This document shows, piece after piece, positions 34,501 through 44,411 of a DNA stretch of 64,000 nucleotides (positions are counted from its first letter, which is position 1; the number at the start of each line of letters is the position of its first letter). Source of the stretch: Janthinobacterium sp. 1_2014MBL_MicDiv (GTDB taxonomy: Bacteria > Pseudomonadota > Gammaproteobacteria > Burkholderiales > Burkholderiaceae_D); NCBI RefSeq assembly GCF_001865675.1, contig NZ_CP011319.1:4464001-4528000 (forward strand), in the 5' to 3' direction. The notes under the pieces were generated by a model that was not told the DNA's origin, did no database searches, and worked only from the letters and a program-made list of their open reading frames with translations. The position numbers and the translations under genes were made by a program.

Positions 34501-37500
34501 GCAGCTGCTGCGGCGCGGCCTCGTCGAACTGGAACAGCACGTCGAACAGGGCCGTGCGGCTCATGTCCTTCTCGGGCTTGAGCGCCAGCACGAGCTGGTC
34601 GAACTGCATTTCCTGGTTGTGCAGGCCGTCGCGCAGCTGGCGCTCGACCTCCGTCAGCAGCGACGCCAGGGTGGCGCCGGCAGGACAGGCATTGCGCGTC
34701 ACCAGCAGGTTGGCCAGCGGGCCGACCATGTGTTCCAGTCCCGGCGCGTTGCGGCAGGCGACGCTGGTGCCCACCACCAGCTCGTCATGTCCGGCATAGC
34801 GGCGCAGCAGGGCATTGAACGCGGCCAGCAGCACGGCAGTATGGCTCACGCCGTGGCGGCGCGCCACGGCCTTCAGCCGCGCCGTCAGGCCGGGCGCCAG
34901 CTCGAAGGCATGGCGCGCGGCCGTGAAGGTATGCACGAGCGGACGCGGGCGGTTCAGCGGCAGCTCCATCGCCTGCAACTGGCCGCGCAGCTGGTAGCGC
35001 CAGTAGAACAGCAGCTCGTCGCGGTGCTGCGCGAGGAAATCGCGCTGCCACGCGGCATGGTCGGCGTACTGCAGCGCCAGCGCAGGCAGCTGCGGCGCGC
35101 GGCCCTCTTCCTGGGCGGCGCACAATTCCAGCAATTCCTGTCCGATCAGCTGCATCGAACGGCGGTCGGCCACCGCATGGTGGGCGCAGACGGCCAGCAC
35201 GCTGCTGCCGTCCGTGCCTTCGACCAGCACGGCGCGCAACAGGGCGCCGCCGATGAAGTCGAATGGCTGCTGGCTCGCCTCGATGGCGCGCGCATGCACG
35301 TCGCCCGCCTCGCAGCGGATATGTTCGAGCCCGATGGACAGTTGCGGATCGAGGCTGGCGACCACCGTTTCGCCGGCCATGCCGATGCGGCTGCGCAGCA
35401 CGTCATGGCGCGCGACGATGGCGTCGAGCGCCACTTGGAGCACGTCCGGCGCCGGCGCACGGTGCCAGGCGAGCAGCAGGGGAATATTATGGTAGACGGG
35501 GCTGGCGGGATACAGGCTGCCAGCTTCGAAGGTGTCGATGAACCACATGCGGTTCTGGTGGGCCGACAGGGCTTGCGGCGACGGGCCGCGCGGCGCGGCC
35601 GGCACGTCGGCCATGGCGGCCGGCGTCACGCCGACGTGGCGCAGCGGCTGCAGCGGCGCGCTCTCGAGCGCCTCGACCAGCTGCGCCAGCGCGGCGGCCG
35701 TGTAATGCGCCAGCTGCAGCGGCGCGATGCCGCCGACGCACTGTGCCGTCAGGACGAAGTCGTCGCGCGCATCGTCCACGTTCAGGGTGAACGGATAGTT
35801 GGTGCGCTCTTCGGCGGTAAGGAAACGCATGCCCTCGCCGGCCGCGACGCTGGCGCCATCGATGCTCGACGGCGCGCTGTGGCGGTAGTTCAGCAAGGCT
35901 GTAAACAGCGGCGTATTCGCCGCCACGCCGCTGCAGCGCTGCGCCAGCGCCAGCGATGCCTGCTCATGTTCGAGCAGGCTGCTCAGGCTATCCCAGGTGG
36001 CGTCGAGCACCTGGCGCACGCTGCGCCGTCCCAGCTGCACGCGCACCGGCAGGGTATTGACGAACATGCCGACCGGGTTGCCCTGCACCTCGACATCCTG
36101 CAGGCGGCCGGACAGCACGGTGCCAAACACCACGTCGTCGCTGCCGGACAGCTGGGCCAGGACCTGGGCCCACGCCACGTGGTACAGCGCGGCGGCTGTG
36201 GTGCGGTTGCCGCTGGCGGCACGGCGCACGCGCGCGCTCAGCGCGGCGCCCAGCAGATGGCGCGCCTCGGCCGCCTGCGAGCCGTCGGCCTGCACGTTGG
36301 ACAGGCCCAGCGGCATGGTGGGACGGGTCACGTCGCCCAGCTGGCGGCGGAAATACGCCTCGTGCAGCGCCGCCGGCACCGCCCTGGCGCGCGCCACGAA
36401 ATCGCGGTACGGCAAGGCCGGCGGCAGCTTGCCGCCTTCGCCGCGCAGGATGGCCTGCACTTCGGCCAGCAGGATGTCGAGCGTGATGTGGTCGCAGGCC
36501 AGGTGATGGATCAGGATGGCGAGGTAACAAGCGCCGGAGCGCGGGTCCTGCGCGGCATAGGCCAGCATCAGCGGCGCGGTGCGCAAGTCCAGGCGCACGT
36601 GGCGCGGATCGGACAATTGCAGGAACTGCTGTTCGCAATCGCCGTCCGCATCGAGTTCCACGCTACGCGTTTCCATCTGCGCATGGCGCTGCACCACCTG
36701 CAGCGGCTGCGCCAATCCTTCCCAGCGCAAGCTGGTACGCAGCATGTCGTGGCGCTCCACCAGCTGCTGCAGCGCGGCCAGGTAGGCATCCAGGCGGGCG
36801 CGCGTATCGAGCGCAAACGCGGCGCGCAGCAGATAGGCGTCGCCTTCGCTCTCGAGCAGATGGTGGAACAGGATGCCTTCCTGCGGCGGCGCCAGCGGAT
36901 ACATGTCCTGCACGTTGGCCGCGCCGCCCGGCACGCCGGCGACGATCTGGTCGATGTCGGCCTGGCTCAGCGCCACAAGCGGCAGCATCTGCGGCGTGAT
37001 CGCCTCGCAGCCGGCGGGAATCGCGTTGGCCGGCACGCCGGCGGAGGCCGGCGCGGCGGAGGCTGCAATCACGGCGGCCAGCGCCTGCAGGCTGTTGGCG
37101 CCAAACACCGCGCGCACGTCGCATGCCACGCCGAGCGCCGCCAGCCGTTCGATCATCTCCAGCACCATCAGCGAATGGCCGCCCAGTTCAAAGAAGTGGT
37201 CATGGCGGCCCACGCGCTGCAAGCCCAGCAGCTCTTGCCAGACCTGGGCGATGGCGCCTTCCAGCGCGCCCTGCGGCGCTTCGTACTCGCGCGCCACGGC
37301 GGCGCCGGCATCGGGCGCCGGCAAGGCCCGGCGGTCCAGCTTGCCATTCGGCATCAGCGGGAAAGCGTCCAGCACCACGAAGGCGGCCGGCACCATGTAG
37401 GCGGGAACGGCCTGCGCCAGTTGTGCGCGCACGCGTTCCGGCGCCAGCACGGCGCCGGCAGCCGGCACGAGATAGGCCACCAGGCGCTTCGCGCCCGGCA

Positions 37501-40207
37501 CGTCTTCGCGCGCCACGACCAGCGCCTCGCGCACGCCTTCGCATTCCTGCAGCCGCGCGCCCACTTCGCCCAGCTCGATGCGGAAGCCACGGATCTTGAC
37601 CTGGAAGTCATTGCGGCCCAGGTAGGCGATATTGCCGTCGGCGAGCCAGCAGGCCAGGTCGCCGGTGCGGTACAGGCGAGCGCCAGCGACGAAGGGGTCG
37701 GCGAGGAAGCGCTCGGCGTTCAGCTGCGGACGCTCCAGGTAGCCACGCGCCACGCCGGCGCCGCCCACGTAGATTTCACCCGCCACGCCCGGCGGCACCG
37801 GCTGCATGGCGCCGTCGAGGATGTAGATGCGCGCATTGGCGACGGGACGCCCGATCGGCAGCTGGTCGGGACAATCTGACGCGTACTCATACACCGTGCT
37901 GCACACCGTCGCTTCGGTGGGGCCATACGCATTGAAGAAGCGCCGGCCGGCCGACCAGTGGCGCGCCAGGGCGGCCGGGCAGGCATCGCCGCCGACGATC
38001 AGCGACTGCACCGTCGCCAGGTCGGCATCGGGCGGCAGCGCGGCCAGGGCCGCCGGCGGCAGGAACAAATGGGTCAGGGCGCCGCGCTGCACGGCGTCGA
38101 CCAGCGGCGCGCCAGGCAGCAGCGCTTCGCGCGTGGCCAGGTGCAGGCTGGCGCCGGCGCTGAGGGTCAGGGCAATCTCCCAGATGCAGGCATCGAAGCT
38201 GCACGAGGCAAATTGCAGCACGCGGCTGGCCGGCGTGATGCCGAACAGCACCACCTGGTCATGCACGAGGTTCCACAGGCCCGCGTGGTGATTCATGACG
38301 CCCTTGGGCTGTCCGGTCGAACCGGAGGTATAGATCACGTAGGCCAGGTGCCGCGCGTCGAGGCCCAGCTGCGCCGGATCGGGATTGCCATCGGGCGCGC
38401 TGCCGCCCTGCGCATCGAGCATCAGGGTCGGCAAGGCGGTCGGCGGCAAGGCGGCGGATGCCAGCGCCGTGCTCACCAGCGCGCGCGCGCCGCAATCGAC
38501 CAGCATGTAGGCGAGCCGCTCGGCAGGATAGTCCGGGTCGAGCGGCACGAAGGCGGCGCCCGCCTTCATGATGCCCAGCATGCCGGCCACCATGTCCATG
38601 CCGCGCTCGACGCACAGGGCGATCCTGTCGTCAGGCTGCACGCCCATCTGGATCAAACGGTGCGCCAGCTGGTTGGCCTGGCCATTCAATTGCGCGTAGC
38701 TGAGCGTACGCCCGTCCATCGCGAGGGCGACGGCGTCGGGCTTGCTGGCGGCGTGGGCTTCGAACAATTGCTGGATGGGGCGGGCGGCGGGGAAACCGCG
38801 CGCGCCGCCGGCAAAGGTGCCCAGCAATTGCTGGCGTTGTGCCGCGGACAGGGGCGACAGCGCGGCATGCGCCTGCTGATCGTCGGCAGCCATCTGCGCC
38901 AGCAGCGATTCCAGGTAGCCGGCCCAGCGCTCGACGCTGGCACGCGCCAGCACGTCCGCATCGAACTTCAGTTCGCAGCGGATGCCCTGTTCCAGTTCGA
39001 GCACTTCCAGCACCAGCGGGAAGTGCGCGTGGCCGCCGCTTTGCAGCAGCGGGAAGGACTGCAGGCGCACGCCGCCCCACTCGGCGACCGCGTCGGCGCC
39101 GCTCCACAAGGCCAGCAAGTCGCTGGCGTGGCGCGCTTTCTGGAAGACGAAAGCCGTCTGGAAAATCGGATGCTCGTGGCTTTCGCGCGCCGGCTGCAGG
39201 CGTTCGACCAGGTCGGCAAACGGCAAATCCTGCTGCGCCATGGCGCGCAGGGTGGCGCCGCGCACGCTGCGCAGCAGCTGGGCCACGCTCTGCTCCGCCT
39301 CATGCGCGATGCGCACGGCGACCGGATTGACGAAGTCGCCCACGACCTGGTCGAACTGCTGGCTGGTGCGGCCGGGCATCGGCGTACCGATCACGATATC
39401 GTCCTGGCCCGTCAAGGTGCGCAGCAGCAGGCCGTAAGCCGCCAACATGGTGGTAAACAAGGTCGAGGCATTCCGGCGCGCCAGCGCATGCAGTTCGGCG
39501 GCAAACTGCGCCGGCAGCGAAAAGCCGACGCTGTCGCGGCGCCCGCTGACGCGGCCCGAACGGGTGACATCGCTGCGCAACTGCAGCACCGGCAGCTCGC
39601 CCCCCAGGTTCCGCTCCCAGTACTGGCGCTGCGCTTCGGCAGCCGGGCTGTCCAGCCAGGCACGCTGTTGCGCGACATAGGCGGCGTAATCGGCCTCCGG
39701 CGGCAAGGCAGGCAAGGCCTGGCCCCGCATCAGCTGGCCCAGCTCGTCCAGTAACTGCCAGTAAGACCAGCCATCGCAGGCGATATGGTCGAACACCAGC
39801 AGCAGCACGCCATCCTGCGCGCCCTGCGCGTACCAGTGCGCACGCATCAGCGGCGGCGCCGCCAGGTCGAAGGCGATGCCGCAATCGGCCTGCACCTGCC
39901 GCGCCAGATCGGCGTCTGCGCTGCCCCGGACATCACGGCAGATCAGCTGCACCGGCGCGCTGCCGGCGATGCTTTGCTGCGGCGTGCCGGCCGACTGGCG
40001 GAAGCGGCTGCGCAGCATCGGATGGCGCGCGGCCAGCGTCTGCAGCGACGCGTCGAGCACATCCAGGTCCAGCGCGCCCTGCACGCGCGCCGCAAAGCCA
40101 TTGTTGTGCGTGCCCTGGGTGGCCGGGTCCAGCTGGTACAGGAACCAGCGGCTGCTTTGCGCGGCGGACAGGGGGAACCACGATTGGGTCAGGTCGAGCG
40201 CGCTCAT
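22571..40207 (-). CDS. Lipo-initiating nonribosomal peptide synthetase, five modules
   Basis: 5878 aa. The ATG overlaps the stop of the ACP gene as ATGA, implying translational coupling. Approximate residues: starter C 10-430 (DHIACDGW, first His replaced by Asp), A1 450-960, T1 1009; dual C2 1070-1510, extra C-like domain 1535-1970, A2 to 2490, T2 2543; dual C3 to 3060, A3 to 3580, T3 3627; dual C4 to 4140, A4 to 4670, T4 4715; dual C5 to 5230, A5 to 5760, T5 5805; acidic tail ([15 protein letters not shown]), possibly a docking segment. C2-C5 carry the extended N-terminal motif of dual E/C domains, HHLxxxxGD with small variations ([10 protein letters not shown] in C5), and HHxxCDH at the active site. 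Codes: DAWFIGAVCK (hydrophobic, unresolved), DFWNIGMVHK (Thr), DALWMGGVFK (Val-like), DSALIAEVWK (unresolved), DSEEVGTVYK (acidic pocket, suggests a basic amino acid). The dual domains imply D residues at positions 1-4. No thioesterase, so the chain passes to the next NRPS. Confidence 0.95.
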   Translation of the reverse strand: MSALDLTQSWFPLSAAQSSRWFLYQLDPATQGTHNNGFAARVQGALDLDVLDASLQTLAARHPMLRSRFRQSAGTPQQSIAGSAPVQLICRDVRGSADADLARQVQADCGIAFDLAAPPLMRAHWYAQGAQDGVLLLVFDHIACDGWSYWQLLDELGQLMRGQALPALPPEADYAAYVAQQRAWLDSPAAEAQRQYWERNLGGELPVLQLRSDVTRSGRVSGRRDSVGFSLPAQFAAELHALARRNASTLFTTMLAAYGLLLRTLTGQDDIVIGTPMPGRTSQQFDQVVGDFVNPVAVRIAHEAEQSVAQLLRSVRGATLRAMAQQDLPFADLVERLQPARESHEHPIFQTAFVFQKARHASDLLALWSGADAVAEWGGVRLQSFPLLQSGGHAHFPLVLEVLELEQGIRCELKFDADVLARASVERWAGYLESLLAQMAADDQQAHAALSPLSAAQRQQLLGTFAGGARGFPAARPIQQLFEAHAASKPDAVALAMDGRTLSYAQLNGQANQLAHRLIQMGVQPDDRIALCVERGMDMVAGMLGIMKAGAAFVPLDPDYPAERLAYMLVDCGARALVSTALASAALPPTALPTLMLDAQGGSAPDGNPDPAQLGLDARHLAYVIYTSGSTGQPKGVMNHHAGLWNLVHDQVVLFGITPASRVLQFASCSFDACIWEIALTLSAGASLHLATREALLPGAPLVDAVQRGALTHLFLPPAALAALPPDADLATVQSLIVGGDACPAALARHWSAGRRFFNAYGPTEATVCSTVYEYASDCPDQLPIGRPVANARIYILDGAMQPVPPGVAGEIYVGGAGVARGYLERPQLNAERFLADPFVAGARLYRTGDLACWLADGNIAYLGRNDFQVKIRGFRIELGEVGARLQECEGVREALVVAREDVPGAKRLVAYLVPAAGAVLAPERVRAQLAQAVPAYMVPAAFVVLDAFPLMPNGKLDRRALPAPDAGAAVAREYEAPQGALEGAIAQVWQELLGLQRVGRHDHFFELGGHSLMVLEMIERLAALGVACDVRAVFGANSLQALAAVIAASAAPASAGVPANAIPAGCEAITPQMLPLVALSQADIDQIVAGVPGGAANVQDMYPLAPPQEGILFHHLLESEGDAYLLRAAFALDTRARLDAYLAALQQLVERHDMLRTSLRWEGLAQPLQVVQRHAQMETRSVELDADGDCEQQFLQLSDPRHVRLDLRTAPLMLAYAAQDPRSGACYLAILIHHLACDHITLDILLAEVQAILRGEGGKLPPALPYRDFVARARAVPAALHEAYFRRQLGDVTRPTMPLGLSNVQADGSQAAEARHLLGAALSARVRRAASGNRTTAAALYHVAWAQVLAQLSGSDDVVFGTVLSGRLQDVEVQGNPVGMFVNTLPVRVQLGRRSVRQVLDATWDSLSSLLEHEQASLALAQRCSGVAANTPLFTALLNYRHSAPSSIDGASVAAGEGMRFLTAEERTNYPFTLNVDDARDDFVLTAQCVGGIAPLQLAHYTAAALAQLVEALESAPLQPLRHVGVTPAAMADVPAAPRGPSPQALSAHQNRMWFIDTFEAGSLYPASPVYHNIPLLLAWHRAPAPDVLQVALDAIVARHDVLRSRIGMAGETVVASLDPQLSIGLEHIRCEAGDVHARAIEASQQPFDFIGGALLRAVLVEGTDGSSVLAVCAHHAVADRRSMQLIGQELLELCAAQEEGRAPQLPALALQYADHAAWQRDFLAQHRDELLFYWRYQLRGQLQAMELPLNRPRPLVHTFTAARHAFELAPGLTARLKAVARRHGVSHTAVLLAAFNALLRRYAGHDELVVGTSVACRNAPGLEHMVGPLANLLVTRNACPAGATLASLLTEVERQLRDGLHNQEMQFDQLVLALKPEKDMSRTALFDVLFQFDEAAPQQLQAGGLSAAIIETNLGYGKNDLHLYLHDAGGQWAGKLVYNADFFDAWLMRQMMRHYQVLLQALADNDGAVIDSVPLLDADEERQQLATWNQSAAAWPREATIHQLIEAQVERTPDSIAVSCGETRLSYGDLNRRANRLAHQLRAMGVGADAMVALCLGRSADLLVAMLAVLKAGGAYVPVDPAYPAERIAYVMDDCRAVCVIAGDDVSPALFPAGLPVLAVAAAQAFPEENPAPLAGASSLAYVIYTSGSTGMPKGTMLEHRNVVRLLVNDRLQFNFGAADVWSLFHSCAFDFSVWEIYGALLHGGRVAIVPEEVRRDPAAVLALLAAEGVTVLNQTPTAFYNLIAEAKRQPGLTLPALRYVIFGGEGLDPVNLQDFAARYPHVALVNMYGITETCVHVTFKRITASDIASNSNNIGTPIPTTSTLILGPQQQLLPVGVVGEIYVGGDGLGRGYLNREQLTAERFIAHPWQPGQRLYRSGDLGKLLENGEMAHLGRIDEQVQLRGFRIELGEIEVRLAACDGVQEAVVMVREDAPGDKRLVAYLIAEQGAEPSAAALRQQLSAVLTDYMVPSAYVTLARFPLTANGKLDRKALPAPDQSALVARQYEAPQGAVECAIAAIWQELLGVARVGRNDQFFELGGHSLTVITLIERLRQQGMALDVKHVFTAPTLSAMAQAVGRAGQGDAAATVPANAIPAGCQAITPAMLPLVVLEQEHIDALCANVAQGAANIADIYPLTALQDGILFHHLLGGEGDAYLLRSMLSFEQRGTMDAFLSALQEVIDRHDILRSSVHWAGLPQAVQVVQRDAQLAVHEIAVAPGADALAQLRAQTDPRAMRMDLRAGPLLAAYVAHDAATGAWLMALQNHHLVCDHVTLELIIGEIRLILAGQGAALPVPLPYRNFVAEGLAQPASAHEAWFREQLGDIDEPTAPFGLLDVRGDGSDVAAAELALPAELAHAIRAAARAHGVTAAVLFHVAMAQVLGKCSGRDDVVFGTVLSGRLQGSSGADRVLGMFINTLPLRVSLAQRDVRQVVTETYARLSQMLSHEQASLALAQRCSGVASPLPLFSALLNYRHGNALDSADGSAGMGLSGITLLGSEERTNYPLTVSIDDLGAGFAIHALCAAGIDPLRVAQYVQQAVQGLVAALEADAPAAIGTLPLLPAAERAMLLDGFNAGVRPCPHDRLVHELFADRAATQPLAVALRHDGQFISYGELNRRANRLAHHLIGLGVAAGDRVAICIERGADMVAGLLGILKAGAAYVPLDPAYPAERLAFMLDDTACTVVLSHSALAPALPLDGRVLLCVDEIDALLALQPDSDPAPRATADDLAYCMYTSGSAGRPKGVAIPHKSILGFMLGVDYVDYAADCVSLQYSSASWDALTLELWPVLAHGGCAVLYAGANPTPQEIGAAVQAHGVNLMWITSTFFNAMVDVDVALLRGVRQLMVGGEQVSAAHVRKLQRACPDIRLVNGYGPSECTVFSSCYVVPAGLADDVELLPIGRPIGDRRIYLLDRDGQPVPLGVAGELHVAGDSVAQGYLNLPELTAERFIADPFGPAGSRCYRSGDLARWRADGNLEFVGRVDQQVKLRGFRIELGEIEARLKLLDGVREAVVLVREDTPGNKRLVAYVLAQPQAVLQPAQLREPLAAQLPSYMVPAAFVLLDELPRTSNGKLDRKALPQPDQAALAMREYEAPLDAAETAMAAIWQDLLGVARVGRQDQFFELGGHSLLVVALIERVRKEGMQLDVRSIFSAPTLCAMAAAATRQAAPAFVVPPPQIPADCAAITPEMLPLVALSQAEIDLVAASVPQGAANIADIYPLAPLQEGILFHHLLESGRDAYLLRSVFSFDSQTRLERYLEAMQVVIARHDILRSAVRWEGLPQPVQVVYRHAPLPVETLQLAAGGDALAELLERTDTRKLRLDLRRAPLLACHVAADPESSHWFLVLLSHHMVCDHVTLEFIVDEIRAILAAQESGTPPVLPPVLPYRNFIAHTHAVPASAHEAYFRAQLADIDEPTAPYGLLDIQGDGGPVDEVRENLSPALAARLRAAARTHGINAAVLFHVAVAQVLGHCSGREEVVFGSVLLGRLQGSEGADRALGMFINTLPLRVSLTGRSVRDVVLQTYQRMSELLAHEQAPLALAQRASGVAAPLPLFSALLNYRHSQVATAHDGGDDADQILDGMRVLRTEDLTNYPLTMRVDDMPHGFAVTAQCSQGIDSRRIVSYLQTALLGLVEALESAPATPVAQLSVLPAAERQLLLDGFNGAALAPPPQQWLAHQWFEHQAAASPDAPAVVYAGESLSYAELNRRANQLAHHLLALGIAPDDRVAICLERGVAMAVALLGVMKAGGGYVPLDPSYPADRLAYMLEDCAPAALVSQSAQLDLLPWIAAPVVALDEDAKKIARRPATNPVLEALLPRHLAYVIYTSGSTGMPKGVMIEHHNLMASTRARSAVYAPGQRFLLLSSIGFDSSIAGIFGTLVSQGTLHIGSQAVAQDPQLLAQYIAAEGITSLLCVPSLARLILDHLPRQHALQALIVAGEACPPALRAQAARVPGLALYNEYGPTECTVWASYWLCGAADTGPVPIGRPIAHTRIYILDAHGQPVGLGVTGELHIGGAGVARGYLFRPELTQERFIADPFAAPAQAGARMYRTGDLGRWLPDGSIEYLGRNDFQVKIRGFRIELGEIEARLGECAGVREAVVLARDDQGGDKRLVAYLLADEGAAVPVAALREQLAAVLPAYMVPSAIVVMQAFPLTPNGKLDRKALPAPDQEAMAARRYAAPQGAVEEAIAQIWQDLLGIERVGRHDHFFELGGHSLMVVSLIERLRPHGHAADVRMVFNAPTLAELASALEQGGAAAFEAPPNLIAAGCDAIVPAMLPLVALSQEAIDGIAAGVPDGMRNIQDIYPLGPLQEGILFQHLLESEGDSYLARVAIEFDSRGRLDAFLSALQTVIDRHDILRTAVFWDGLPQPVQVVLRHAPLPLAELALDGEGGALAQLLQRVDPRHVRLDLTRAPLMSATIAADPQSSKWLLVLLDHHLICDHVTMEFILAEIRLILQERHGDLPAALPYRNFIALTHSVSEDEHAAWFRAQLGDVEEATAPFGLFGPAHDEERMGAFQQHLAPALAARMREAARQHKTTLAALFHVAWAQVLASHAGSDDVVFGTVLSGRLQGSSGADQVLGMFINTLPIRISLGGGRSVARVLDEAYGRLTELLSHEQAPLALAQRASGLPAGTPLLNALFNYRHSQLVHSPDGTVEALMEWDGMRVLAAEERGNYPCELTVDDMGEGFALTVQCYREHGPERVFGYLLHAIGQLVAALEGDAQQPFAALDRLPAAERAHLLHGVNPPPRVHTPGMLVHQLFEAQAAAQPDALALEHAGQQLSYGELNRRANRLAHDLLARGVAPDDRIAVHLPRSVEMIVALLAVLKAGAAYVPLDPAYPPARLAYMLADCAPKLVLSDSALDVAVPVLPAAAPVDGRDDNPSPQTAGLLERHLAYVIYTSGSTGQPKGVMVEHRNVVNMIHAALRNSRLTPRDRMLQFSSVSFDSAVEEIFTPLAAGAALVLCPVGMLVPDRAFLDFVQDSAITVAELPTAFWHQWARQARDPGVPRCPQLRLVVVGGEKAERRHLATWMAADGMAHCSWLNTYGPTEATVYVTGSMFDGAQALPSGDIPIGRPLDNTAIYLLDGEGRLVPPQAVGEICIGGAGVARGYLLRPDLTAQRFGNDPFSAAPGARLYRTGDLGRWLPDGQLEYLGRNDFQVKVRGYRIELGEVEARLAECDGVREVLVVARDDEAGGDKRLVAYVLACDGAALAVAALREQLSACLPAYMVPGAFVELDAFPLTPNGKIDRQALPAPGAQAVVKRDWEAPIGEVEGALAGIWQQLLGIERIGRQDHFFELGGHSLLAMRLLVRIREEFGVEVPLARVFQTPTIAFLGELVAQEQMARFASDDIARAGAGIDDLTEEQLLALLAQEDQ
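34300..35600 (-). other. Extra condensation-superfamily domain with HHxxxDR motif in module 2
   Basis: Between the dual condensation domain and the Thr-activating adenylation domain lies a second complete condensation-type domain of about 430 residues. It keeps the start motif ([10 protein letters not shown]), the YHNIP strand, a [10 protein letters not shown] latch-like motif and the MQFDQLV motif. Its active-site motif reads HHAVADR instead of HHxxxDG. It could be an inactive or recruiting domain, similar in idea to the X domain of glycopeptide synthetases or the interface domain that docks beta-hydroxylases, or a domain that modifies the Thr (for example dehydration). No hydroxylase gene is visible in this window. 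Confidence 0.75.
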
Positions 40208-40455
40208 ACGGCACCTGCCGTCTGCGCGGCGCGCGCTTGCAGGTGCTGCGCCAGCTGGCGCACCGATGGGTAATCGAACAGCGTCTCGAGTTCGAGCTCG
40301 ATGCCGGTGCGGTCATGGATGGCGCGCGCCAGGCGCAGGGCGACGAAGGAATCGACGCCTTGCTGGTCCAGGGTGGTGGTGAGGGAAATGGCGCCGCGTT
40401 CGGCATTGGTCAGGTCCGCCAGGAGGTCGACCAGGCATTGTTCAAACAGGTTCAT
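40204..40455 (-). CDS. Free-standing acyl carrier protein for lipo-initiation
   Basis: 83 aa from the ATG at 40455. An in-frame TTG at 40482 would add 9 residues but has no better ribosome site. It is a single carrier domain with the phosphopantetheine site in [11 protein letters not shown], then [17 protein letters not shown], typical of PP-binding helices. It lies between a FAAL gene (66 bp upstream) and the first NRPS gene, whose ATG overlaps its stop. The expected role is to receive the acyl-adenylate made by the FAAL and present the fatty acyl thioester to the starter condensation domain. Confidence 0.9.
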   Translation of the reverse strand: MNLFEQCLVDLLADLTNAERGAISLTTTLDQQGVDSFVALRLARAIHDRTGIELELETLFDYPSVRQLAQHLQARAAQTAGAV

Positions 40456-40521
40456 GGGGTTCTCTTCGCAAAAGTCAGGCAATGGCTATCGCGCCGCAGG
40501 CGGCGCATGGAATGGTGGAAA

Positions 40522-42180
40522 TCAGGGAGCTTCGGCACGCGCCAGCGCGCCATCGAGATAATCGAGCCGGCACTGGTTGCGCCGGACCTTGCCGCTCGAA
40601 GTCCGGGGCAGCGCGCCAGGCTTGATGAACAGCACCTCGTCGAGCGTCAGGCCCAGGTTCGCCGTCACGGCGGAGCGCACGCTGGCGGCAACCTCCGGCC
40701 ACTCGGCATGGCGGCGCAGCCACTCGCGCTTCAGTTCGAACACCAGCACGGTGCGCTGCTTGTCGCCATCGACGATGCTGAAGGCGCCGCCCCCGGATTC
40801 GCGCAAGGCGATGTGATTGCGTTCGGCTTCGTTCTCGATGTCTTGCGGCAGGTATTTTTTGCCATAGTGGATGATCAAGTCCTTCAGGCGGCCGCTGACG
40901 AAGAGCTGGCCGTTGCTGACATAGCCCAGGTCACCGGTGCGCAGGTAGCGCTGCGCGCCCTCGTCCGCGATGCTGGCGTGGAAATACTGTTCGCTCAGTT
41001 CGGCGCGCCGCCAGTAGCCCAGCGCGACGCTCGATCCCTGCACCCAGATCTCGCCCACCAGGCCATCGGCCAGGCGCTGGCGGCTATCGGGGTCGACAAT
41101 GGCGATGTGCGTGTCGTGGCGCGGATGGCCGCAGCCCACGATGGCGCTCTCGTCGCGCTGCTGCACTTCCAGCCCGGCGCCGCGTTGCGCTCCCGTGATG
41201 AACAGGGTGGACTCGGCCATGCCGTAGCAGGCATAGAAGGCCTCGGGACGGAAGCCCACGGAGGCGAACCTGCGGATGAAGGCGTCGATGGCCTCGGGAC
41301 GGATCGGCTCGGCGCCGCAGAACGCCACGGACCAGGCCGACAAATCCAGGCCGGCCATGTCTTCGTCGCGGATGCTTTGCGCGGCCAGCTGGTACATGAA
41401 ATTGGGGCCGCCGCTGGTCGTCATGCCAAAGCGCGAAATGATCTGCAGCCAGCGCTCCGGATACTGGACGAATTCGGCCGGCAGCATGCAGCTGGCGCTG
41501 CAACCGGTGTACATCGATTGCAGGATGCCGCCGATCAAGCCCATATCGTGGAACAGGGGCAGCGCCGTAAACACGCTGGAGCCGGCATCGAGCTGCATGC
41601 CCTGGCCGATGGCCAGGCAGTTGTTGACCAGGTTGCCATGGCTGACCATCACGCCCTTGGGGTCGCCCGTGGAGCCGGACGTGTATTGCAGGAAAGCCAG
41701 GTCATTGCCGGACAGCGCAGGCAATGTCCAGCTGGCGGCCATGGCCGCCAAGTCGTCACACGCGGACCAGGTGCGCATGTCGATGCAGTCGCTGACCGCC
41801 TGGGCATCGTGGAAATGCGCCGGCGCCACTTCGTCGCTGTCGCAGATCAGGGCGCGGAAGGCGGCATCGCGTGACAACACCTGCAGCCGTTCGAGCAAGG
41901 CATGGCGGCGCGGCAAGGCCGTCGGTACGGCGACGGCGCCCGCCATCAGGCAGGCGAAGAAGGCGATCACAAAATGCCGCTGCGACTTGCAGGTCAGCAG
42001 CACGCGCTCGCCGGCCAGTCCCCGCGATTGCAGCAGGGCCGCCAATGCCGCGGACTCTTCCCACACGCGCTGGAATGTCAGGACATCGGGGACCAGGCTG
42101 GCGCCCTGGAAGAAGCGGTATGCCGTGCCGTCGGGCGAGGACTGCGCACGCTGCAGCAGGATTTCCGGAAAGGTTTTCAT
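40522..42180 (-). CDS. Fatty acyl-AMP ligase (FAAL)
   Basis: 552 aa, member of the ANL adenylate-forming superfamily, close in layout to FAALs that start lipopeptide synthesis. The ATP-loop motif YTSGSTGDPKGVMVSHGN lies near residues 163-180, followed by LPLFHDMGLIGG, ACYGMAESTLF, YLRTGDLGYV and GRLKDLIIHYGKKYLPQDIE; this order is characteristic of FAALs and differs from amino-acid-activating A domains. It should activate a fatty acid with ATP and transfer it to the ACP encoded 66 bp downstream. It is the first gene of the biosynthetic operon, with a 404 bp upstream gap that holds a lux box. The chain length of the fatty acid cannot be told. Confidence 0.93.
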   Translation of the reverse strand: MKTFPEILLQRAQSSPDGTAYRFFQGASLVPDVLTFQRVWEESAALAALLQSRGLAGERVLLTCKSQRHFVIAFFACLMAGAVAVPTALPRRHALLERLQVLSRDAAFRALICDSDEVAPAHFHDAQAVSDCIDMRTWSACDDLAAMAASWTLPALSGNDLAFLQYTSGSTGDPKGVMVSHGNLVNNCLAIGQGMQLDAGSSVFTALPLFHDMGLIGGILQSMYTGCSASCMLPAEFVQYPERWLQIISRFGMTTSGGPNFMYQLAAQSIRDEDMAGLDLSAWSVAFCGAEPIRPEAIDAFIRRFASVGFRPEAFYACYGMAESTLFITGAQRGAGLEVQQRDESAIVGCGHPRHDTHIAIVDPDSRQRLADGLVGEIWVQGSSVALGYWRRAELSEQYFHASIADEGAQRYLRTGDLGYVSNGQLFVSGRLKDLIIHYGKKYLPQDIENEAERNHIALRESGGGAFSIVDGDKQRTVLVFELKREWLRRHAEWPEVAASVRSAVTANLGLTLDEVLFIKPGALPRTSSGKVRRNQCRLDYLDGALARAEAP

Positions 42181-42584
42181 GGCGGCCTATCCCGCGATGC
42201 GCAGATTGGACAGCGCGCCGGCAGCGGGCCGGAGACGGTCGGGGGAAATGGCTGGTCTGGCGAAATGCATAGTCGTCACTCACACGAAAAAGGGGTCGGA
42301 ATGTGTGATGTGGCAGACAGGAAAACCGTAAAAAGCCGTCCATCGCAGGCGAATCAACATCGTTCACCTTGCTTCTCCACACCATGCACAGCGGTGTTTA
42401 TAGGAGCCCATTAAACGTGAATGCGCAGGCGGAGATAACTGTCAGATTTGACAGTGAAGGTCAGGACAGGGAAAAAATGAGGAGGAAAAACGCGGGCCGA
42501 CAACGTGGCGCGCCGCAGTGTGCAGAGAGGAAAAACGGCAGGCAGGGGCTGGACGCGGAAGGCGCCCGCCGAGGCGAAAAAAAA
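42181..42584. other. Intergenic promoter region of the lipopeptide operon
   Basis: 404 bp without a convincing gene, between the luxR stop and the FAAL start. On the minus strand it contains a lux box at 42439-42454 and, 23 bp downstream of it, a TTTAAT hexamer (42415-42410) that fits a -10 element. This would place the transcription start near 42403 and leave an untranslated leader of about 220 nt. A run of eight A residues (42577-42584) follows the luxR stop on the minus strand as a U tract, but I see no clear stem before it. Confidence 0.6.
42439..42454 (-). promoter_or_regulatory. lux box upstream of the FAAL-ACP-NRPS operon
   Basis: The sequence CTGTCAGATTTGACAG is an inverted repeat (CTGTCA, 4 nt, TGACAG) of the form bound by LuxR-type regulators. 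It is nearly identical to the second box upstream of luxR. With the proposed -10 hexamer at 42415-42410 its centre would lie about 43-44 bp upstream of the start site, the usual activating position of LuxR-family proteins. Binding by the neighbouring LuxR is inferred. Confidence 0.8.
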
Positions 42585-43304
42585 TTACAGCAGGCGCAAC
42601 ATCGCGGCCTTGACGACGCCCGCGGTTTTATTGACGACGCCCAGTTTGACGAGGGAATTGGTGATGTGGAAGTTGACGGTACGCTCGGAAATATCCATGA
42701 TCTGGGCCACCTCGCCCGACGTCTTGCCATCCGCCGTCCAGCGCAGCACTTCCACTTCGCGCGCCGTCAGCATGATGGCCGGTTCGGCATCGCGCTTCAT
42801 GCTGGCCAGGCGTACTCCGCCCTCGTGAACCGCCTGGGCCAGCCAGGACAGCTGTACGGAATTTTCCCGCAACTCCGTCAGCGTAATCTCCTCTTGCGAG
42901 CGCGCCAGCGTCAGCATGCCGACATTGCTTTTGGCATCAAACGACGATTGCGCCCAGCCATGCTTCAAGCCATGCCCGCTGGCATCGGTCCAGAAGTCGG
43001 GACAGCTGGCGAACAATTGCGGCGACCACACGACGGGCATGGCGGACTGGATACCGTGAGCAACGGTGGGATCGACCGCCAGGTAGTTCTCGCTCGCGTA
43101 GCGCTGCTGCCATTCGGTGGAATAATTACTTAAAAGCAACATCTTGGGATTGGAGACGGGCAACGGCATGCGCAAGCCATAGGCGCAGTACTCGAAGCCC
43201 AGGTCGCGCGCCGCCTTCGCGATGGCGGCGAAAAACGTCTCTTCCGTGGTGGCGTTCGTTAACGCTTCGCTTTGCTCTTCTCGCCAGACAATTTCACGTT
43301 TCAC
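42585..43304 (-). CDS. luxR: LuxR-family acyl-homoserine-lactone receptor and transcription regulator
   Basis: 239 aa from a GTG at 43304 with GAGGA 8 nt upstream. The N-terminal autoinducer-binding domain (about 20-160) has Trp65, Tyr69, Asp78-Pro79 and Trp93. The spacing matches exactly the conserved Trp57/Tyr61/Asp70/Trp85 set of TraR that contacts AHL. The C-terminal LuxR helix-turn-helix covers about 176-239 (LTAREVEVLRW, then SERTVNFHITNSLVKLGV). It is divergent from a luxI gene and is followed in the same direction by the lipopeptide operon. A lux box 53 bp upstream of its start suggests autoregulation. The expected role is AHL-dependent activation of the biosynthetic operon. The symbol is a family name. 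Confidence 0.92.
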   Translation of the reverse strand: MKREIVWREEQSEALTNATTEETFFAAIAKAARDLGFEYCAYGLRMPLPVSNPKMLLLSNYSTEWQQRYASENYLAVDPTVAHGIQSAMPVVWSPQLFASCPDFWTDASGHGLKHGWAQSSFDAKSNVGMLTLARSQEEITLTELRENSVQLSWLAQAVHEGGVRLASMKRDAEPAIMLTAREVEVLRWTADGKTSGEVAQIMDISERTVNFHITNSLVKLGVVNKTAGVVKAAMLRLL

Positions 43305-43767
43305 AGAATCATCCTCACACTGGAATGCCGGGCAATATGGCCGGCAAAAAAAGCAACTGTCAGATCTTACAGTGTCCCAAACACCATTTTTGCCTCAGGA
43401 TAGACTGCACCTTTGTTTCTCTCTATCCTGACAAATGAAAAAATGGGGTCAAGCCGGACATGACAGTCATCGCATTTACAAGGGCTCCTTTTGAGAACCA
43501 AGCAAAATATTCTTGCTGGCCAAATTTTGGCGATGCGGCATGGACATCAGCAAATCCATTGCCGAATAGCAGCAAACCTCGAATATAAGCATCTCTTTTT
43601 ATCATTGCAAGAAAAATATTGATTATTTGATATAGGTGGTGGCGATACAGCACCAGCCGTGCTGAAAATGGGGGGAGCTGTAAAAGATGACAGTTATGCG
43701 GGTTCGTTGAAAAAGGTTTAATGGCAACCATTGGGAATCTTGATGTACCACCACTTGGAGCGCGCAG
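43305..43767. other. luxR-luxI divergent intergenic region
   Basis: 463 bp, visibly more AT-rich than its surroundings. It holds the lux box at 43357-43372 near the luxR side. Nearer luxI there is a weak promoter-like pair, TTGCAA (43605-43610) and GATATA (43629-43634) with 18 bp between. I see no credible gene. The open frame at 43423-44028 on the minus strand runs antisense into luxI and has no family resemblance that I recognise. Confidence 0.5.
43357..43372. promoter_or_regulatory. lux box between luxR and luxI
   Basis: CTGTCAGATCTTACAG, an imperfect palindrome around AGATCT, matches the general lux/las box layout (CT, 12 nt, AG) and shares 14 of 16 bases with the box before the FAAL gene. 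Its low edge lies 53 bp from the luxR start codon and its high edge 395 bp from luxI. It may therefore act mainly on luxR, or on luxI through a long leader. Confidence 0.75.
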
Positions 43768-44322
43768 ATGAACGTAATCACAGGCAAAACCGGAGCACTT
43801 CCCGAAGAACTTCTGACCAGTCTCGCGCACTATCGCCACAAGGTGTTCGTGGAAACACTCGGGTGGGATTTGAAAACCAAGAATGGCGAGGAACTCGATC
43901 AATTCGACCGCCCCGATACCCTGTATGTGGTGGCAAAGGATGAGCAAGGGCAAATCAATGGCTGCGCCCGGCTTTTGCCGACAAGCCAGCCCTATCTGCT
44001 CGGTGAAGTCTTTCCCGAACTGATGCAAGGACAGCCCATTCCCTGTTCATCCGATATCTGGGAACTTTCCCGTTTCGCCTCGGTGGATTTCAATGGCGGC
44101 AAGACGTCCGCCCTGGCGCAGTTTTCCTCGGGCGTGGCGGCGCAACTGCTGCGCGAATCGATCGCCATTGCCAAGGCACATGGCGCGAAGCGTCTGATCA
44201 CGGTCTCGCCGATCGGCATCGAGCGCCTGTTGCGCCATACGGGCGTCCATGCCCACCGCGCGGGTCCGCCGATGATCATCGGTGGCCATCCGATTTTTGC
44301 ATGCTGGATTGAAATCGACTAA
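43768..44322 (+). CDS. luxI: LuxI-family acyl-homoserine-lactone synthase
   Basis: 184 aa. The ATG at 43768 is preceded by TTGGAG at 7 nt. The invariant LuxI-family residues are present: Arg23 and Phe27 (HYRHKVFVETLGW), Trp33, Asp44 and Asp47 (LDQFDRPD), Arg68, Glu99 and Arg102 (WELSRFA). The protein should make an N-acyl-homoserine lactone from S-adenosylmethionine and an acyl-ACP in the cytoplasm. It is divergent from luxR and followed by two RsaM-like genes. The acyl chain cannot be predicted by eye. The symbol is a family name. Confidence 0.95.
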   Translation: MNVITGKTGALPEELLTSLAHYRHKVFVETLGWDLKTKNGEELDQFDRPDTLYVVAKDEQGQINGCARLLPTSQPYLLGEVFPELMQGQPIPCSSDIWELSRFASVDFNGGKTSALAQFSSGVAAQLLRESIAIAKAHGAKRLITVSPIGIERLLRHTGVHAHRAGPPMIIGGHPIFACWIEID

Positions 44323-44411
44323 GCAATATCCCGCCATCGCCCGTGTTGACGGCGCAGGCAAGGACGGGACTCGCCCACCAATGACCTCGCGGTCTGATAT
44401 TCGGAGGTTCC

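Noticed and set aside
43423..44028. 201-codon minus-strand frame across the luxI promoter and 5' half of luxI
   Set aside because: It is antisense to a gene with all LuxI catalytic residues, and its own translation resembles no known family.
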